From assembly GCA_024349245.1 (NCBI GenBank), contig JALDNG010000001.1, positions 3,593,001 to 3,657,000 on the forward strand: 64,000 nt of DNA, written 5' to 3'. Below the pieces are notes generated by a model that was not told the origin of the DNA, ran no database searches, and was given only the letters and a program-made list of their open reading frames with translations. A program made the position numbers and the translations under genes. Below are positions 21,574-33,609 of this stretch, one piece after another. Every line of letters starts with the position of its first letter. Within the stretch, counting starts at the first letter, position 1. This stretch comes from Neodontobutis hainanensis (lineage: Eukaryota; Chordata; Actinopteri; Gobiiformes; Odontobutidae).

Positions 21574-21958
21574 TATTGTTACTATGCAGTAAATGCTGAA
21601 AAGCCCAGATTTAACCACCATTTTATTGCCCTGTCATAATAATATCAGTGAATAGGGGAGCAATTGGCGGATTACATCCATTTTATAAACAATCTATTTT
21701 ATACGCTTGAAAAATAGAACTCCAGCGTTTGTTGATCGGTGCGTAGAAGCATGCTGCTTGTAATACGTGCATATGCTGGACCCGGTTTAAACTGTCAGAT
21801 TGATTAAAATAGAAAGCGCTTTACATGCGTATGCTGCGACGCTGCGCTCTCTACTGCTGCTGCTTTGGTGTAAATTGGGGGTTACACCAAAAGTGTTGCG
21901 TTGCGTTACTGCAGCGTCTTGCGTTTGTGAATCGCTTGCAAATTTTGTCAGTCTGACA

Positions 21959-22060
21959 ATTTACATTTACATTTACAATTACATTTACATTTAGTCATTT
22001 AGCAGACACTTTTACCCAAAGCGACTTACATGTAAGGAAAACAATGGAAGCAATTTTAAC
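21959..22060 (-). repeat. SINE/LINE L2-type tail fragment
   Basis: The + strand TTTACATTTACATTTAC-type repeat followed by TCATTTAGCAGACACTTTTA and AAAGCGACTTACATG is the antisense of the tail of the SINE family at 7947-8163. The sequence to its right does not match that SINE body, so it may be the tail of a different element. Confidence 0.6.
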
Positions 22061-22339
22061 AACACAAGGTAACAAAAAGCATAAGTGCACCAAAAACTAT
22101 CCAGTTAGAACCCACGAAACCCTTGTGAGTCTCGATGTTCATGAGCCGTTTTCGGTGTAAATTGGGGGTAATACCGGTCTATCTTTGTCATAAAAAAAAA
22201 AAAATCAGAGCAGAAAAAAAGACGTTAGCTTTTATCTATCAACCATCATAATACAGCTTACTTAAATAAGTTTTTTTTTTTTTTCAGGAAAAATGTAATA
22301 AAGTATAACATTATTATTTGCAATGTAAGAGCAATCAGG

Positions 22340-22435
22340 ATTTGAAACGACATAATGAACTGTGGGGAGAGCGGGATTCAAACCGTCAGTCTTCCGATTA
22401 GAAGATGACCGCTCTACCACTGAGCCACTGTGCCG
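22340..22435 (-). repeat. SINE tRNA-like head fragment
   Basis: On the minus strand: CGGCACAGTGGCTCAGTGG (A box) through GGTTTGAATCCCGC (B box). The body is lost a little beyond the head. It cannot be a tRNA gene because no acceptor-stem pairing is apparent. Confidence 0.7.
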
Positions 22436-22747
22436 AATTGTGTGTGTAAAAAAAAATGAAAAATTCATAATAATAAAAACAATACTAAGTAAAGTTGAGC
22501 AAAAAAAAAACAAAAAAAAAAGCGCATCGCTAATTAGCTAAAATACTTAGGCTACAGTGAATAGAAGATGTTACAAATAAATGTGCAAAACATAAAGCTA
22601 AAGAAGCTAATGATTTCTTCGGTGGAATTCGGAACATGAACGAGGAAAGAAAAAACATATAAGAATCTTTACCATGTTGCTAAAAGCTTGGATAGCCAAA
22701 GAAAACAATGTTAGGATCCTAAAGAAATATTGCTATTGCTTGTTAGA

Positions 22748-22778
<31 letters not shown>

Positions 22779-23879
22779 TTTGCAGAGCAGGGCTATTACA
22801 TTTATAAAATTATGTTCACTGAACCTCTTTGCTCATGCATTCACATAAATATATTTTGGTTGTATCGCAAAACCCAAAAAATAATTTTAATCATACTTCA
22901 CAAGTATTTTATTAGTAGTTTTTAGCTCAGTGTGACAGGATTAATTTTCTCCACAAGAATTCATCTGTGAAGTGGAGAAAGTCATCAACTCTCAGAGGGT
23001 CACGGCTCTAACGACCGCTCCAACAAGGCGTCATTTGGCTTTTCCTCATAACATTTCTTTTGTTTGTTTTGTTTCTTTTTTTCCTTTTTTTGAATTGTAG
23101 TACCCAAAGACAAATTAGCAAATTATTACTTTCCACAGACATTGTCAAGTAAATCAATTATATTTCTGTACGCTAAGGTAAGCTAACAGTTTTTTGACAA
23201 TATAGTGACAAAATACAAATTAGCTAATTGTTAGCACTGGTCATCCAGAGTCCCAAAGCGGCAGGGACCTCACTGTTTGTACTCTGTTTGTTTTCCCTTT
23301 TCCCTTTCTTATTTTTATACAGCTGTTTGCATTTAAAAATGACCAGGTGCCACAGGTTTTGAATTTGGACGAACACACACACGCTCAAAGAGAAGTGGGG
23401 TGAGAGCGACATGCAGGTGCTGACTGTAGCCGTGCCAAGAAGACGTCCTGTACTCACACAGAAAGCGTATGGCCCACACATGTTGCAGGAGATTAGGACT
23501 TTTCTCGCAAATGCCCTCTGTACACACGACAAAGTGCATCTGAATAAATTCCGCATATTTTCACCTGCCTGGAAACTATTTTTCTTTTTGGCTCTTTTGT
23601 ACTGGGAAAGGCGCTTGAGCTAACTTGTGCCTCTGTTTGGAATGACTGACCTGCTGGATCAGCCATGTGGCTGTAGTACTGAGGATACGTCCGGATTTTA
23701 AGCATCTGTGTAAAACTAAAATTACAAATTTTATTTCTTTATTTTTTATTTTCTGAACTCTAGTTAGCCTCTATCATTTTTTCTGGGGTTATTATGTTAT
23801 GTTTACTTGACACTAAATAAATTCAAATGATTACAGTTAGCTTTTAACAATGTTCAATCTCATCTGCAAAATCTTGAAT
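22436..23879. other. AT-rich stretch; possible weak regulatory island at 23380-23580
   Basis: Contains (TTA)n at 22749-22777. The 23380-23580 part is repeat-free and mixed in composition (for example CATGTTGCAGGAGATTAGG near 23479), so it could be constrained. Nothing else was recognised. Confidence 0.4.
22749..22777. repeat. (TTA)n microsatellite
   Basis: About 29 bases of TTA/ATT trinucleotide. Confidence 0.95.
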
Positions 23880-24430
23880 TGGTTTTTAAAGAAGGCCAGC
23901 CTGACTTAACATAAAGATCAAAGTGATGAGTAGGAGGCGACATCCGCTGACATACCTCAGGGTACAATGATAAACAGTACTCAAGGACTGTAGACACTTA
24001 GAAGAAGCACATATACTGTAAATAGTACATCACCATAGTCAAGTAAGGGCAGGAAAGTTGCAGATACTTAAAGTTTCTTGGCTCTGAGGGAAATACAGGA
24101 TTTATTTCTATAGAAGAGGCCAAGTTTCCCTTTTAGTTTGGAAATATGTTGGCCAAAATGTGCTTTAAATGAAAGCTCACGGTTAAGAAGAAAACCCAAA
24201 TACTTTTAATTTTAGACTTTTTCCATAAGTTTATCTTTGGAAGTTAGTATTAATAGGATATTTCCTGGTAACTCATTGGCATTAGAGAAAACCATAAGTT
24301 AGGTTTGTCTGTATTTAATCACAGTATTACTTTTCTCATGACAAGGAGGTTGAACTGCTGTGGTGTAAAAATCACAACTTTGCTTCAACAGCATCAACGA
24401 AAGAAATGATTGATTCTCTACTGTACATTG
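23880..24430 (-). pseudogene. LINE (L2/CR1-like) RT C-terminal fragment, antisense
   Basis: The minus strand encodes, in shifting frames, the post-palm region of a non-LTR reverse transcriptase: LNTDKPNLW (about 24310-24335), KSIWVFFLTVSFHLKH (about 24165-24215) and TFLPLLDYGDV (about 24026-24058). The tryptophan block AGWPSLKT lies near 23880-23905. The TFLPLLDYGD block is shared with the copy at 33608-34620, so both belong to the same or a sister family. Frameshifts and stops make it a fossil. The 3' tail beyond 23880 is not recognisable. Confidence 0.78.
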
Positions 24431-26179
24431 GAGAAGTTTAACCATCCTAATGGGTCATACTGTATCTATACATAAAATAATTTATTTGGTTTTATTAATG
24501 TTCACTCGTACCTGACATCCAGAATCCAAGTGCCCTCTGAGTGTTGGGTAGTGAGTTAAGTCCTCCAGCTCCTCTTTATTTCTTCTTCGTGTTCAAAAAA
24601 ATTTCCCATAAATACTTTCCTTTTGTCCCATTGGGAAGAGGTCGATTTGTAACCCATTTTCCTCCTTTTATTTCTCATGTCAATATATTGAATTCAATCT
24701 TCTCTCTTTAAATGAAATGCTGAACATTAATGCACTTGTACTTGAATTGTTATAACGCTGTTGTGGCATTTGACATTGCTAACTACGTTTAGCTTTGTTC
24801 CAACAACAATGTGCGCTAACATGCTAACATGATGGATCGTTTTGTATAGATTGGGCTGGAGCTCCACTTGCACATGCTACATGCTAAATATTATTTGTTC
24901 CTGTTTGTCAGATATAATTAACGCTGTCCCTGTTTCTCGTGGGTCACAATGTCCACCGACCATAAAGGGTTACCAGTTCTTGAGTCTAACTGTGTCGGGG
25001 GATCTGACCTGCCATGGCAAAAGGCCCAGCAGTATCTTTTTGACCTCAGGAAACGAAAAAGAGCCCAAATTCTTTTAAGGCTAGTGAACCATTTGCCATT
25101 GAAAAGAGTGTTGAGCTATAGACTGGCTGAACTGGTGCTCCAGAGGATGGGAAAACGATGGGAATGATGCTCTAATAAAATTGACTGTAATCTTGTTAAA
25201 TCTCTGTTTTGAGAGTTTAAGCAGTGGACACTTAATGCTTCTACTGACTGGACATCAGTTATAAATCCTAGTGAAATATGAAATTTGTCCTTGAAGCAAA
25301 GTTGCATACCATATGTAAATGAGTATTAACATGCGAAATTAGTGCTGATCACTTCGCAGGTAGCTTGACCAATTGGATCAACATCTCTGCTCGTTTCGTT
25401 AAGTCGTTCTCACACCTTGCCTGAGAGCTGCCGAGGTGTGAACGCACAGCCCGCGGTCCACAGCACAGTCTTAAAGGCAAACGCGAGATGTCTAACACTC
25501 AGCATCACCAATGTTGTGACATTTCTGTGATGTTTTAGACGTCTAAATATGTGCTGCTCGCTGTTTCACTTTCGGCTCATCTGGCTGGGTGAGAAGATGG
25601 AGAGTCGGTGAGAAAAAGTTAGGTAGAGGGGAAGTTGTGATGTTCAAAGCCCGGGAGGAACAGCTGCCAGAACAGGAGGCCAGGCTGTGTTGTCGTGGAC
25701 TAGCGGTTCTGTGATCATGAGGGCTGCTGGAGAGAACATCACTGCTCCACCACCGGTAGCAGCCAATCACCGGGGCCCGTGCCAGAGCACTTGGCCGGAA
25801 ATCCTTAAAAAACCTGTGGTGCATGTCAGCGGTGGGGAAAAGGCCAGCCAATCTACATTTGAAGTGAGTGTTCCACTATTCTGACCATTCATCGTAAGCC
25901 ATCTATGAAGAGGTTATGTTAAGTAAAGTCAGAGGAGATGACAGACCCCCTCAAGAGACTATACAATCTAGGGCTGACACTAATGACGATTTGATCATTA
26001 TTTTTTCAAATAGCCATGTCAATATGTGTCACACATTCCAAAAGGAGCTCACAAGACTAAAATAAGTAGCATAGAGGGCAAAATATTATTGACATTGTGC
26101 CTAGTTTGAAATAGCCCCAACATTTTAAACCCATTCATAATTTGTTTACAAAAAATTGGAATCATCTTGAATCAAACTA
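24431..26179. other. intergenic stretch, nothing firmly recognised
   Basis: Mostly AT-rich. A GC-richer patch at 25380-25890 (for example CACCACCGGTAGCAGCC near 25749) carries a 65-residue frame with no recognisable motif. It could be a weakly conserved element or an old repeat. Confidence 0.35.
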
Positions 26180-26780
26180 TGCTTGTTTTGATTACATGTA
26201 CTAGAAACTATAATAATAAGGCTATTTTGTATCATCGGAACATTTGATATTCAGTATGTCTGTTTTGTATATTGTGAATAAGACTGGTGCCAGTCAATGC
26301 AATGTACAATGCACCCTGGTGTATGACCCGGCCACTTCCTATTTAAGACGGCTTCTTCTCACTGCACATCCATCCAAACATGCTTGATTCACCTGTAAAT
26401 TAAATTCATGGTTTTTGGCAAGTCAGACAGGGTGCTGGAGTCTATATGCATTAGTCAGACTGCCGGATAAAAGACCTAAACACTGCAGAACAGGTTAGGT
26501 ATGGCATTCCTTTTTGAGGTTTATCTATTGTCAAAAGGGGTATTCATACCCAACAGTTAGTAAACACTACTGTTTGGCTGGATAATAGCAAATTCATACT
26601 TGAGCCAAAATAAGAATCAACTTTAAATTGTATTGACTTCCATCTGTGCTGTAAGCCATTGGCTTGTTTAAAGTATTTTTTGTATATAGTAAAGAGGAAT
26701 GGAGCCGGAATCAACTCTTGTGGAACTCCAGAAGTGCTAATTACACTCTCAGCTCCAAGAAGTTACATTGAATCAAAAAC
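26180..26780 (-). pseudogene. LINE RT core fragments, two partial copies, antisense
   Basis: The minus strand at 26671-26735 reads GVPQELIPAPFLFTIYK, the RT block just upstream of the catalytic YADD motif. At 26220-26300 it reads LNIKCSDDTK-like sequence after an NIQNRHTE stretch, consistent with the DD box of a second, more decayed copy. Neither has an intact frame. They belong with the cluster at 28262-28912. Confidence 0.6.
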
Positions 26781-26799
26781 TTTTACAATGTGTTCATGG

Positions 26800-28240
26800 A
26801 ATAGACGCTTTGATTTACATGAATGTTTAGAAGTACAGACAGTAGTTTCTTTAAATTATTCATGATTTATGTCTATATATTGATATATGTATATATTTAT
26901 AAGTTTTGTATATGTCTTTTGTATATATTTATCTTTTTCTTTCCAAAAGTTACATGAACTGAACAGGGAAAAGTTAATAGATACATTTTTATATAGAAAT
27001 TGATCAACATACCAACATTTAGACTTTTGAAAAAGCACATTGATTATGTTGAAAACTATTGGGTTGCCTCTATGTTTAGTATGGGGTTTTAAATGCTATT
27101 TGCGAGTCACCAAGTTCTAATTCTTAATATCTGATACTAAAGAGAAATACACATTCCTCTGAGGAAAGATTAGCTTCACAATAGCCACACCTCCAACTCA
27201 AGAGGTCTCGCTTTTACATTGAACTAGCCCTTGGAATTGTTCAATGGATTTTTAGTGAATATAGGTTTATTGTTTTGGGTAATGTACAAACACAAAGAGG
27301 TGTAATAACACATTAAATAAGTAGAATGATACAGTTTTTTTGATGAGAGTCGACATGTCGTTCTGAGCTCCTACTTCATGTGGGGGAGGTGTGAGCAGAC
27401 ATCAGGAGGTGTAGAGCCTAGAAAAATACCGCACAAACGAGGCGTGTGCAAACAGACATATACTCTGCAAATCTGGAGATATTTACCTTGAATATTGCTT
27501 TAACGAATTCTTTTTGTTAAGGTTTTATTTTTGTGGAGTTTAGTTGATGCACAGTGCTAAACTTGACTTAAAAGATTGAAAGAAATGAGGAACAGGAAGC
27601 AATGAAAAACTAAAATAGTTGTGACTTTAGAAAAAGCTAGACAAATTTAGTTTGTAAGTCTAAAAATATAATTGCTAGTTGCTGAGAAGACACACATACT
27701 GAGGTACGTTCTACCTGGGGAGTGTGGAATCGGTGCTCCCCTCTTTTGGCCAGAGGCTGGTAAATAATGGATGTGTTGGTGGAAGCTCAGGCAGTTTGAA
27801 ATGTAAATGTGACGGATGGAGAGGGTGTGTGTGTGCGAGGATGGATCATGGATTTGTATGTGTGTGCAAGTGTGGGACTGTCACTTGTGGCTGGGGCCTG
27901 TTATGTGTGAGGAATGGTGATGGGTCGTCCTCCCTGAAGGGAAGAGAAGGGGACGGGCAAAAGAGAAGTAGGTGTATAGTACTCCAAACAGCGCAGAGGA
28001 GTGGACTCTGGGGACGTCTAAGGGGACAGAAGAGGAAGAAGAAAGAACAGGAGGGAGCTGATTAATTTTGATTTGACCGTGGAAAACCTCTGGCCCAATT
28101 GAAGTGCTAACTAGGCACTAAGCTATTAGAATCATACAGTCAATCTTTTTCCTGTCTTTGACTATATTATCACCTTTGTTACTTTGCACTGATCCCTGCA
28201 GCATTAGCTTTAATAACACTACATTTGTACTTTTCTTTCT
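26800..28240. other. AT-rich stretch with a G/purine-rich block
   Basis: 27690-28065 is G- and purine-rich with GTGTGTGTG runs and a 113-residue frame of biased composition (Cys, Gly, Lys). That frame has no domain I recognise and I do not call it a gene. The rest is AT-rich. Confidence 0.4.
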
Positions 28241-28261
28241 ACTGCCCACAGTTTTTTCTGC

Positions 28262-28438
28262 AATTTTTGAAGTGAACAGAAAAGGAGCAAGGACAGCCCC
28301 GTGTGGAACCCCAGGACAGCTATCACAGTTTCAACACTAATAACATTTGTTAATAACACTTATAACAATCTCTGATTATATTTCAAAAGGAAAAGGACAG
28401 TTTCTTTTGGAACTCCAGGTAGCCATAGTTACATCGTC

Positions 28439-28476
<38 letters not shown>

Positions 28477-28912
28477 TAACTATTGTGTGCTTGCATTGTA
28501 TAAAGTCAGCAGACAAATAGCAAGAACTGTCCCTTGTATAACTCTCTGATGACTGAATTACATTCAAACTCAGCATTGATACTTTTACAGTATTATGTCA
28601 GTTTTTGAATTAAGTAGGACTTAAGGCTGTAGATGAAGTATGAATTGCATCAATTTAAAGAAATGAGTAAACATAAATGTAAATGTAGGCATTTTGTTAC
28701 CTTTAAATTTTGCACAATAGTTGCATTATAACACATTCTCCAGTTACCTCAAGTCACATTTACATCCATCTCTGAAACAAGCAACTAAAGCTGTGTCATC
28801 AGAATATTTCTCAGTTTGGCATTTTAAAGCTGTTTTGTATAATGTACACTGGAATAGAGCCTAAACAAACCCCTGTGGAACTCCACGACTGCTTATTACA
28901 GTGTCAGTTTTA
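28262..28912 (-). pseudogene. cluster of four decayed LINE RT core copies, antisense
   Basis: Four times within 650 bp the minus strand carries the same RT block: GVPHGAVLAPFLF (28262-28305), GVPKETVLFLL (28375-28415), RVIQGTVLAICLLTLY (28502-28550) and GVPQGFV-ALFQCTLYKTA (28825-28890). The last is followed by an intact-looking catalytic box, EKYSDDTALVACFRDG (28760-28807). The blocks after each copy are also alike (a TTACAGTGTCAG-type stretch). They come from one LINE family and all face the same way. Whether they are separate insertions or a local duplication is unclear. Confidence 0.7.
28441..28476. repeat. (CAT)12 microsatellite
   Basis: 36 bases of perfect CAT trinucleotide, located between two of the LINE RT fragments. 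Confidence 0.97.
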
Positions 28913-29039
28913 GCAGGTTAAAAAAAAAGCTCCTAAAAAATGTTTTGTTAAAGTTAAGTTTAATTAGTTTTATTTATTTCTTTTACCATATTTTATAAAA
29001 AAAAAATGCATGCAATCTTTGTTCACTCAATCACTCTAC

Positions 29040-29640
29040 ATCATTCTTGTTGAAAGCATTTGAAAGCCACTCTGACCCTTTAAGCCCTGTGCAGATGTGT
29101 CCCGCAGTTTATCTCAGGTTTTCACTGCGCCACATATTGCGGAGGTAGAGTTATTAGTCCCAGCTGAATCATTTAGCTCCCGGTGAGGGCGCCTTGTGTA
29201 AAAAAGAACACCCCGGCTTAATGCAGTGGTGGAGGTCAGCAGCAGCATATGGCACAGCGCGAGAGTGTGTGATGGCTGCACACTGCCAGCTGGCCCCGAC
29301 ATGACAGCGACGGGACGGATGGAGGGAAAGGAAAGAGGAAGCGATGGAGATAGATGGAATGAGGTGGGAAGGTGAAAGCGTGGAGGGAAACAAACGTGGA
29401 GAAACTGGCATCTGTTGGCCTCCCAGCCCCCGTCATCGTGGGCAGCTAAGAAACAGGGAAGACGCCCAGATGGTCCGAGTGGAGAGTGACAAGTGGCTGT
29501 CAGGGGATTCAGACAGCCGGGTCCTCTGCTGTCCTACTGGCACACGCACAATTATACCTTTTTTTACAGGACCTCTACCTCCTGGGGGGGGCACCTGTTC
29601 ACCCCGTTCTGCTGCATCTGGCTGCAGTATGGACAACCCA
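29040..29640. promoter_or_regulatory. candidate regulatory island
   Basis: Repeat-free, GC-richer sequence. The core at 29040-29310 mixes CpG patches with AT-rich words (GAGTTATTAGTCCCAGC near 29149, CAGCATATGG near 29244 with an E-box CATATG). The 29344-29640 part is purine-rich and crossed by a 150-residue frame of random composition, rejected as coding. Confidence 0.3.
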
Positions 29641-29767
29641 CTTTCTTTAGACCAGTCATTTTCTGCTAGAAATAGTTTAACTTATCTTTATGGATTTTTA
29701 TTTTTCGGTCATGTGTTCCTGATGGGGCATTACGTGTTGAACTGGAAAAGTTGGTTGTTCATATCAA

Positions 29768-29870
29768 AGAATAGAATAGCTTTATTGTCATTGTAAGCTC
29801 AGCATACAACACAATTGGAGCACTGCTCTACTTAGTGCAGTAAATAATAATAATGGTCATCATTCCACAG
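29768..29870. repeat. fish interspersed repeat fragment (TTTATTGTCATTG type)
   Basis: AGAATAGAATAGCTTTATTG, TCATTGTAAG and ACAACACAATTGGAGC form a pattern common at the ends of fish retroelement copies. The family is not resolved. It may relate to the fragment at 54170-54345. Confidence 0.45.
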
Positions 29871-30899
29871 ACAATCCTTCACCAAATTCTCAAATTAGAG
29901 TAAACGTTCAAAGGGTTTAAAGAAAGAACAGGTTCATGAAATTTAAGGTTTAGTACCACTTACTTTTAAGGGCAGTTTCAAAGTTGTTTACCTTGGTTTT
30001 GGTGTAGTACAGTTACTTAATATTACATTACCAAATTGGATAAAATAACACCTTTGATATTATTTTCCTGGTTTCTGCAACACTTGAGCACTTTGGAAAC
30101 AACTATTCTTGGATTTTGTGATTTTGTTGACCACCACATTTATACACCGTAGTACACCAGTTTGGACTATAGTCACTACACCTATAAATCGGGAGCTAAG
30201 GAGGAGGAAATAGTGGCTGTGATTGAGGGAAAGGTAAGAACTTTCCAAAAGTCAAATGAGTTGGCAGTGCTGAGCAGCATCAATAGACATACTGTGGCTA
30301 GGTATGTAAGTTCTTAGACTGTTTACATCTCATAAGGCGATGAGATGCAGTAGAGAGGGGCCAGTTTTTCTCAATATTGTACTGACAGTCATAATGTAAT
30401 AAGGTATGGAATGAAATGTTGGGCATGCTACCCAGCTAACATCACTTACCATAGATGCTAAAGGCTGTTTGACTTAAAGCCAGAGGCCCCACTGCTGGTA
30501 AATCTTGACTTTTCCTACAGGGATCAATACTACTTTCTGAATAAAGTTTAAATCTAATCTTAAATGACTTAAGATTGAATAGGTTACCATTTTAGTTACC
30601 ACTGTGGTCTCAACAGCAAAAGTGGAGCTAAACACTGTAGTCTGTTGATTGGACAACAAAGAATTCTTGCACAAAAATGAAAACACAAAACTCAAACGGA
30701 GCATGTTTTTTTTCTTGGGATATCAAATAAATTCCACTGCATACATCATAGATAAAATTGTTATTTTTTGTATTAATCTAATAGACACTCCACTTGTCAT
30801 ATATGTTCATTTTAAGAGTCATTTTTAGTCATGCCATTCTTTGATTCTGGTGCATGTTAACTCCAAAAATTATTCGTCTTTGTCCGTCTTTGTCCCATT
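29871..30899. other. AT-rich unique sequence, nothing recognised
   Basis: No coding frame, structured element or clear repeat. Confidence 0.45.
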
Positions 30900-31660
30900 T
30901 TCCTGCATTTTCCTGGAGTGTGGTGTTGTAACACTTCATGTGTGCTGATCGACTGGCCGCTAAGTCACCAGCAGTCCGACTGTCACTACCGAGCTCTGGG
31001 ACTCAGTTTAATGGATGAAGCCTGTGGAAAGCCCACACTGCCGGCCTCTTTATATTTTTTATGGGTCATGCTCATCTTCCCAAACACCCTTAATGCGCTT
31101 TATCTCTCCCATTCCCACCTTTTCTTCATTCTCCAGCCACATCACTCTCTCCTTATGTTAACTCTCGTGCCCTTGATTTGTATGATCCACAATTGTATTT
31201 TTTTCCATTCTATCCCAGGGAATTCTAAGAGAAAATGAAGGATGGGACTTTGGGCTGTGAGGTCAAGACCCTTCCTGGTCCCACTGCAAGGCTCCATGGG
31301 ATATGTATGTGCCTCCAGACTTGGAAAGACCAGGGAAGGGGGGTCTTTGACGTCTGGCATGTAACTGAGGCAAAAGAGCAAAAACTGACAGGAAATTGGG
31401 TGAGGAAATAGGGACAGAAATGACATGGTGGAGGAGAGAATGTGTGTGTGTGTTTGTGGGGGACAGTGCGTCCTTCAGCCTCACCTCGGCCCCCGGGGTC
31501 TTTCTTCTCGACCAGCAGCAGTGGGTCTTTTTACTGGCCCCGGTTGACGGCCATGAAATGGTACAAATTTCCTACTCCAGAGCTTGTGGATGTGAAGGCA
31601 GCGCGAGGACAGCCATTTCTCACTTCTCTCTTTGACTATCACCCCCTCTTTTCATCCAAT
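30900..31660. promoter_or_regulatory. weak candidate regulatory block
   Basis: A repeat-free stretch of balanced composition about 750 bp long, with segments such as ACCCTTAATGCGCTTTATC near 31087 and TTTATATTTTTTATGGGTC near 31050. Overlapping short frames on both strands show no motif. Support is compositional only. Confidence 0.25.
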
Positions 31661-31880
31661 GCCCTTCTGCACTGTTAAGACTCCATCATTTACATTCACC
31701 AAAGAGAAGTGACTGAATTGTTGAGCCTAACCAATGTAGTAATAACAACTTTCTTTTTAGCAACACACTCTAAAATAAGCAGTCAGCACTAACATGCGGC
31801 AATAAGGTCTGAAATGGTAGACAGATTCTAAAGATTATTCTTCCAGACAGATGTAATTTTTCCCTTCTGCTTATTTCCAT

Positions 31881-32060
31881 TAGGGGTCAAGTATAACTGG
31901 AGCCTATCCCAGCAACTTTGGGTCTGAGGTGGGGTACACCCTGAACAGTGGCCAGTTAGTCGCACGGCTAACACTAAAAGACAGACAGTGACAGACAACC
32001 ATTCACTCTCACATTCATTCACTAGGGACACTTAAGATTTGCCAGTTGACCTATAAATGC
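31881..32060 (-). repeat. tRNA-like/RTE-tailed interspersed repeat, 3' half
   Basis: On the minus strand it contains CCCTAGTGAATGAATGTGAG, CTGTCACTGTCTGTC, GTTCAGGGTGTACCCC and GCTGGGATAGGCTCC, in the order seen at 59581-59740. The tRNA-like head is missing. Confidence 0.68.
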
Positions 32061-33514
32061 ATAGCCTGGCAAGCCAGACTCCTTGCTGATACAGCAAGAG
32101 AGGAGTTAGTCTTATCAAATCAATCAATAAACCATTTAAATTAATTTATTACAGTTTATGTAACTATTTTCAGGCTTTATATCTTGGGGTAAAAAGTTAC
32201 ATAGTGTTGCTTTGAGTCTTGTCTTTTTTTGTTTGTTTTTTACGGATCATTTATACAATATGATAATTGGGCAATTAAAAAGTTTTCCTCCAAAAGTATT
32301 CTTCCGAAAGAAAATGTGAAAGTAGTTACACAAAATTGAAATATATATCAAAATAAATGTACACTAAAAAAAGGTTTGTACAAATTAAGTTTTTGACTGT
32401 TTTAGACAAGAACCACACCTTGTTAAAGAAGCATTATGGAAGATCTAAAGTTTTGCATCCTGCCATTTACTTATGGCAAATCAGAAAGTCAGAACCAGGT
32501 AAACGAGCACGCACGTGCATTACGTCCAGCTGGACCAGCCCAGGAGATTTGATCCCAAAACTTCATTTAATTAACTATACAGGCTTTCAGAGGCTCATTC
32601 TGCACATCAGGTTGTTGCTGAAGTTAGAAAAAAATAATTTGAACCACTGAAACTTCTATAATGCACCTTTTTAAGGTTAGAGAAATATGATGGCTTTATG
32701 ATGCAACATTCATAAAACCATACTTGTGTTTAATCTTTTTTATAGGCATTATTATTATTATCATTATTATTAACAAATGTTATTAAAACACTGTCACCTT
32801 TAACCTTGTTTATTACTAAGCTCACCTTTTAAAGTACAACGACCACTAAACATTAAAAATATGAGAACCATCAAAAATCCGGTCAAACCTTTACCTGAAA
32901 CATGGAATATATAAATAATCCCCCCAAAAATATACTAATAATTTAATAATATTTTAAAAACATATTTCCACATAACCTATTAAAAAATAAAAAATCCCAG
33001 ATACTAATATTTACACTTTTTCACTTTCTTCTGAACCATGTATTTACTCAAAGAACTGGCATTGTTGATGCACCTTTAGTACTAGAGAACAGACTCAGCT
33101 GGTGATTGGCGTATTGTGATCTGTGGAAAAGGAACGGAGTGTTGCTTCCTGAGCAGCAGCAGCAGCAAGATTTGAGTGAGCCGTCAGAGTGGTGCAGGTA
33201 AACTGTGTCACACCTCCACCGAGAGGGGCTCACACTGTGGCACCCAGACGCTTCAGGGGGGAAGTCAGCACTCACAGTTCTACCCCGCTGTCAGCTCGGG
33301 ATGTCAGACTATGAACCTCAATCATAAAATGTGAGATTTCTGTAGCCTAAAATATTACTAAATACCTAGACTATTTAGTAGAGATTGTGTCATTGTATCA
33401 GAAACAATGATGCAGTAGAAGTAAGGCCTTTGACGCTAAATAAATTGGAAAAGAGTGAGAGTAAAGTATATAGTCTATACTATAGGTGCATAGATTTCTT
33501 TAATAAGTAACACG

Positions 33515-33516
<2 letters not shown>
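32061..33516. other. AT-rich stretch, nothing firmly recognised
   Basis: A GC-richer pocket at 33060-33310 contains a short (CAG)n run (33154-33167) and could be a weak regulatory island. The rest is AT-rich. Confidence 0.4.

Positions 33517-33606
<90 letters not shown>
33517..33606. repeat. long (AT)n microsatellite abutting a LINE 3' end
   Basis: About 90 bases of near-perfect AT dinucleotide. It directly touches the 3' terminus of the antisense LINE that begins at 33608, so it probably grew from the LINE's A/T-rich tail. Confidence 0.97.

Positions 33607-33607
<1 letters not shown>

Positions 33608-33609
<2 letters not shown>

Noticed and set aside
22340..22435. Possible tRNA gene on the minus strand
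   Set aside because: Only box-like similarity; no acceptor-stem pairing, so a SINE head fragment is the better explanation.
27724..28065. 113-residue Cys/Gly-rich frame that might be a small secreted protein
   Set aside because: The cysteines come from GTGTGTG-type low-complexity repeats; there is no signal peptide and no conserved spacing.
28376..28576. Asp-rich frame on the minus strand
   Set aside because: The Asp run is the translation of the (CAT)12 microsatellite next to LINE debris.
29344..29796. A 150-residue open frame on the plus strand
   Set aside because: Starts in purine-rich sequence, has no recognisable motif and runs from a candidate regulatory island into AT-rich DNA.
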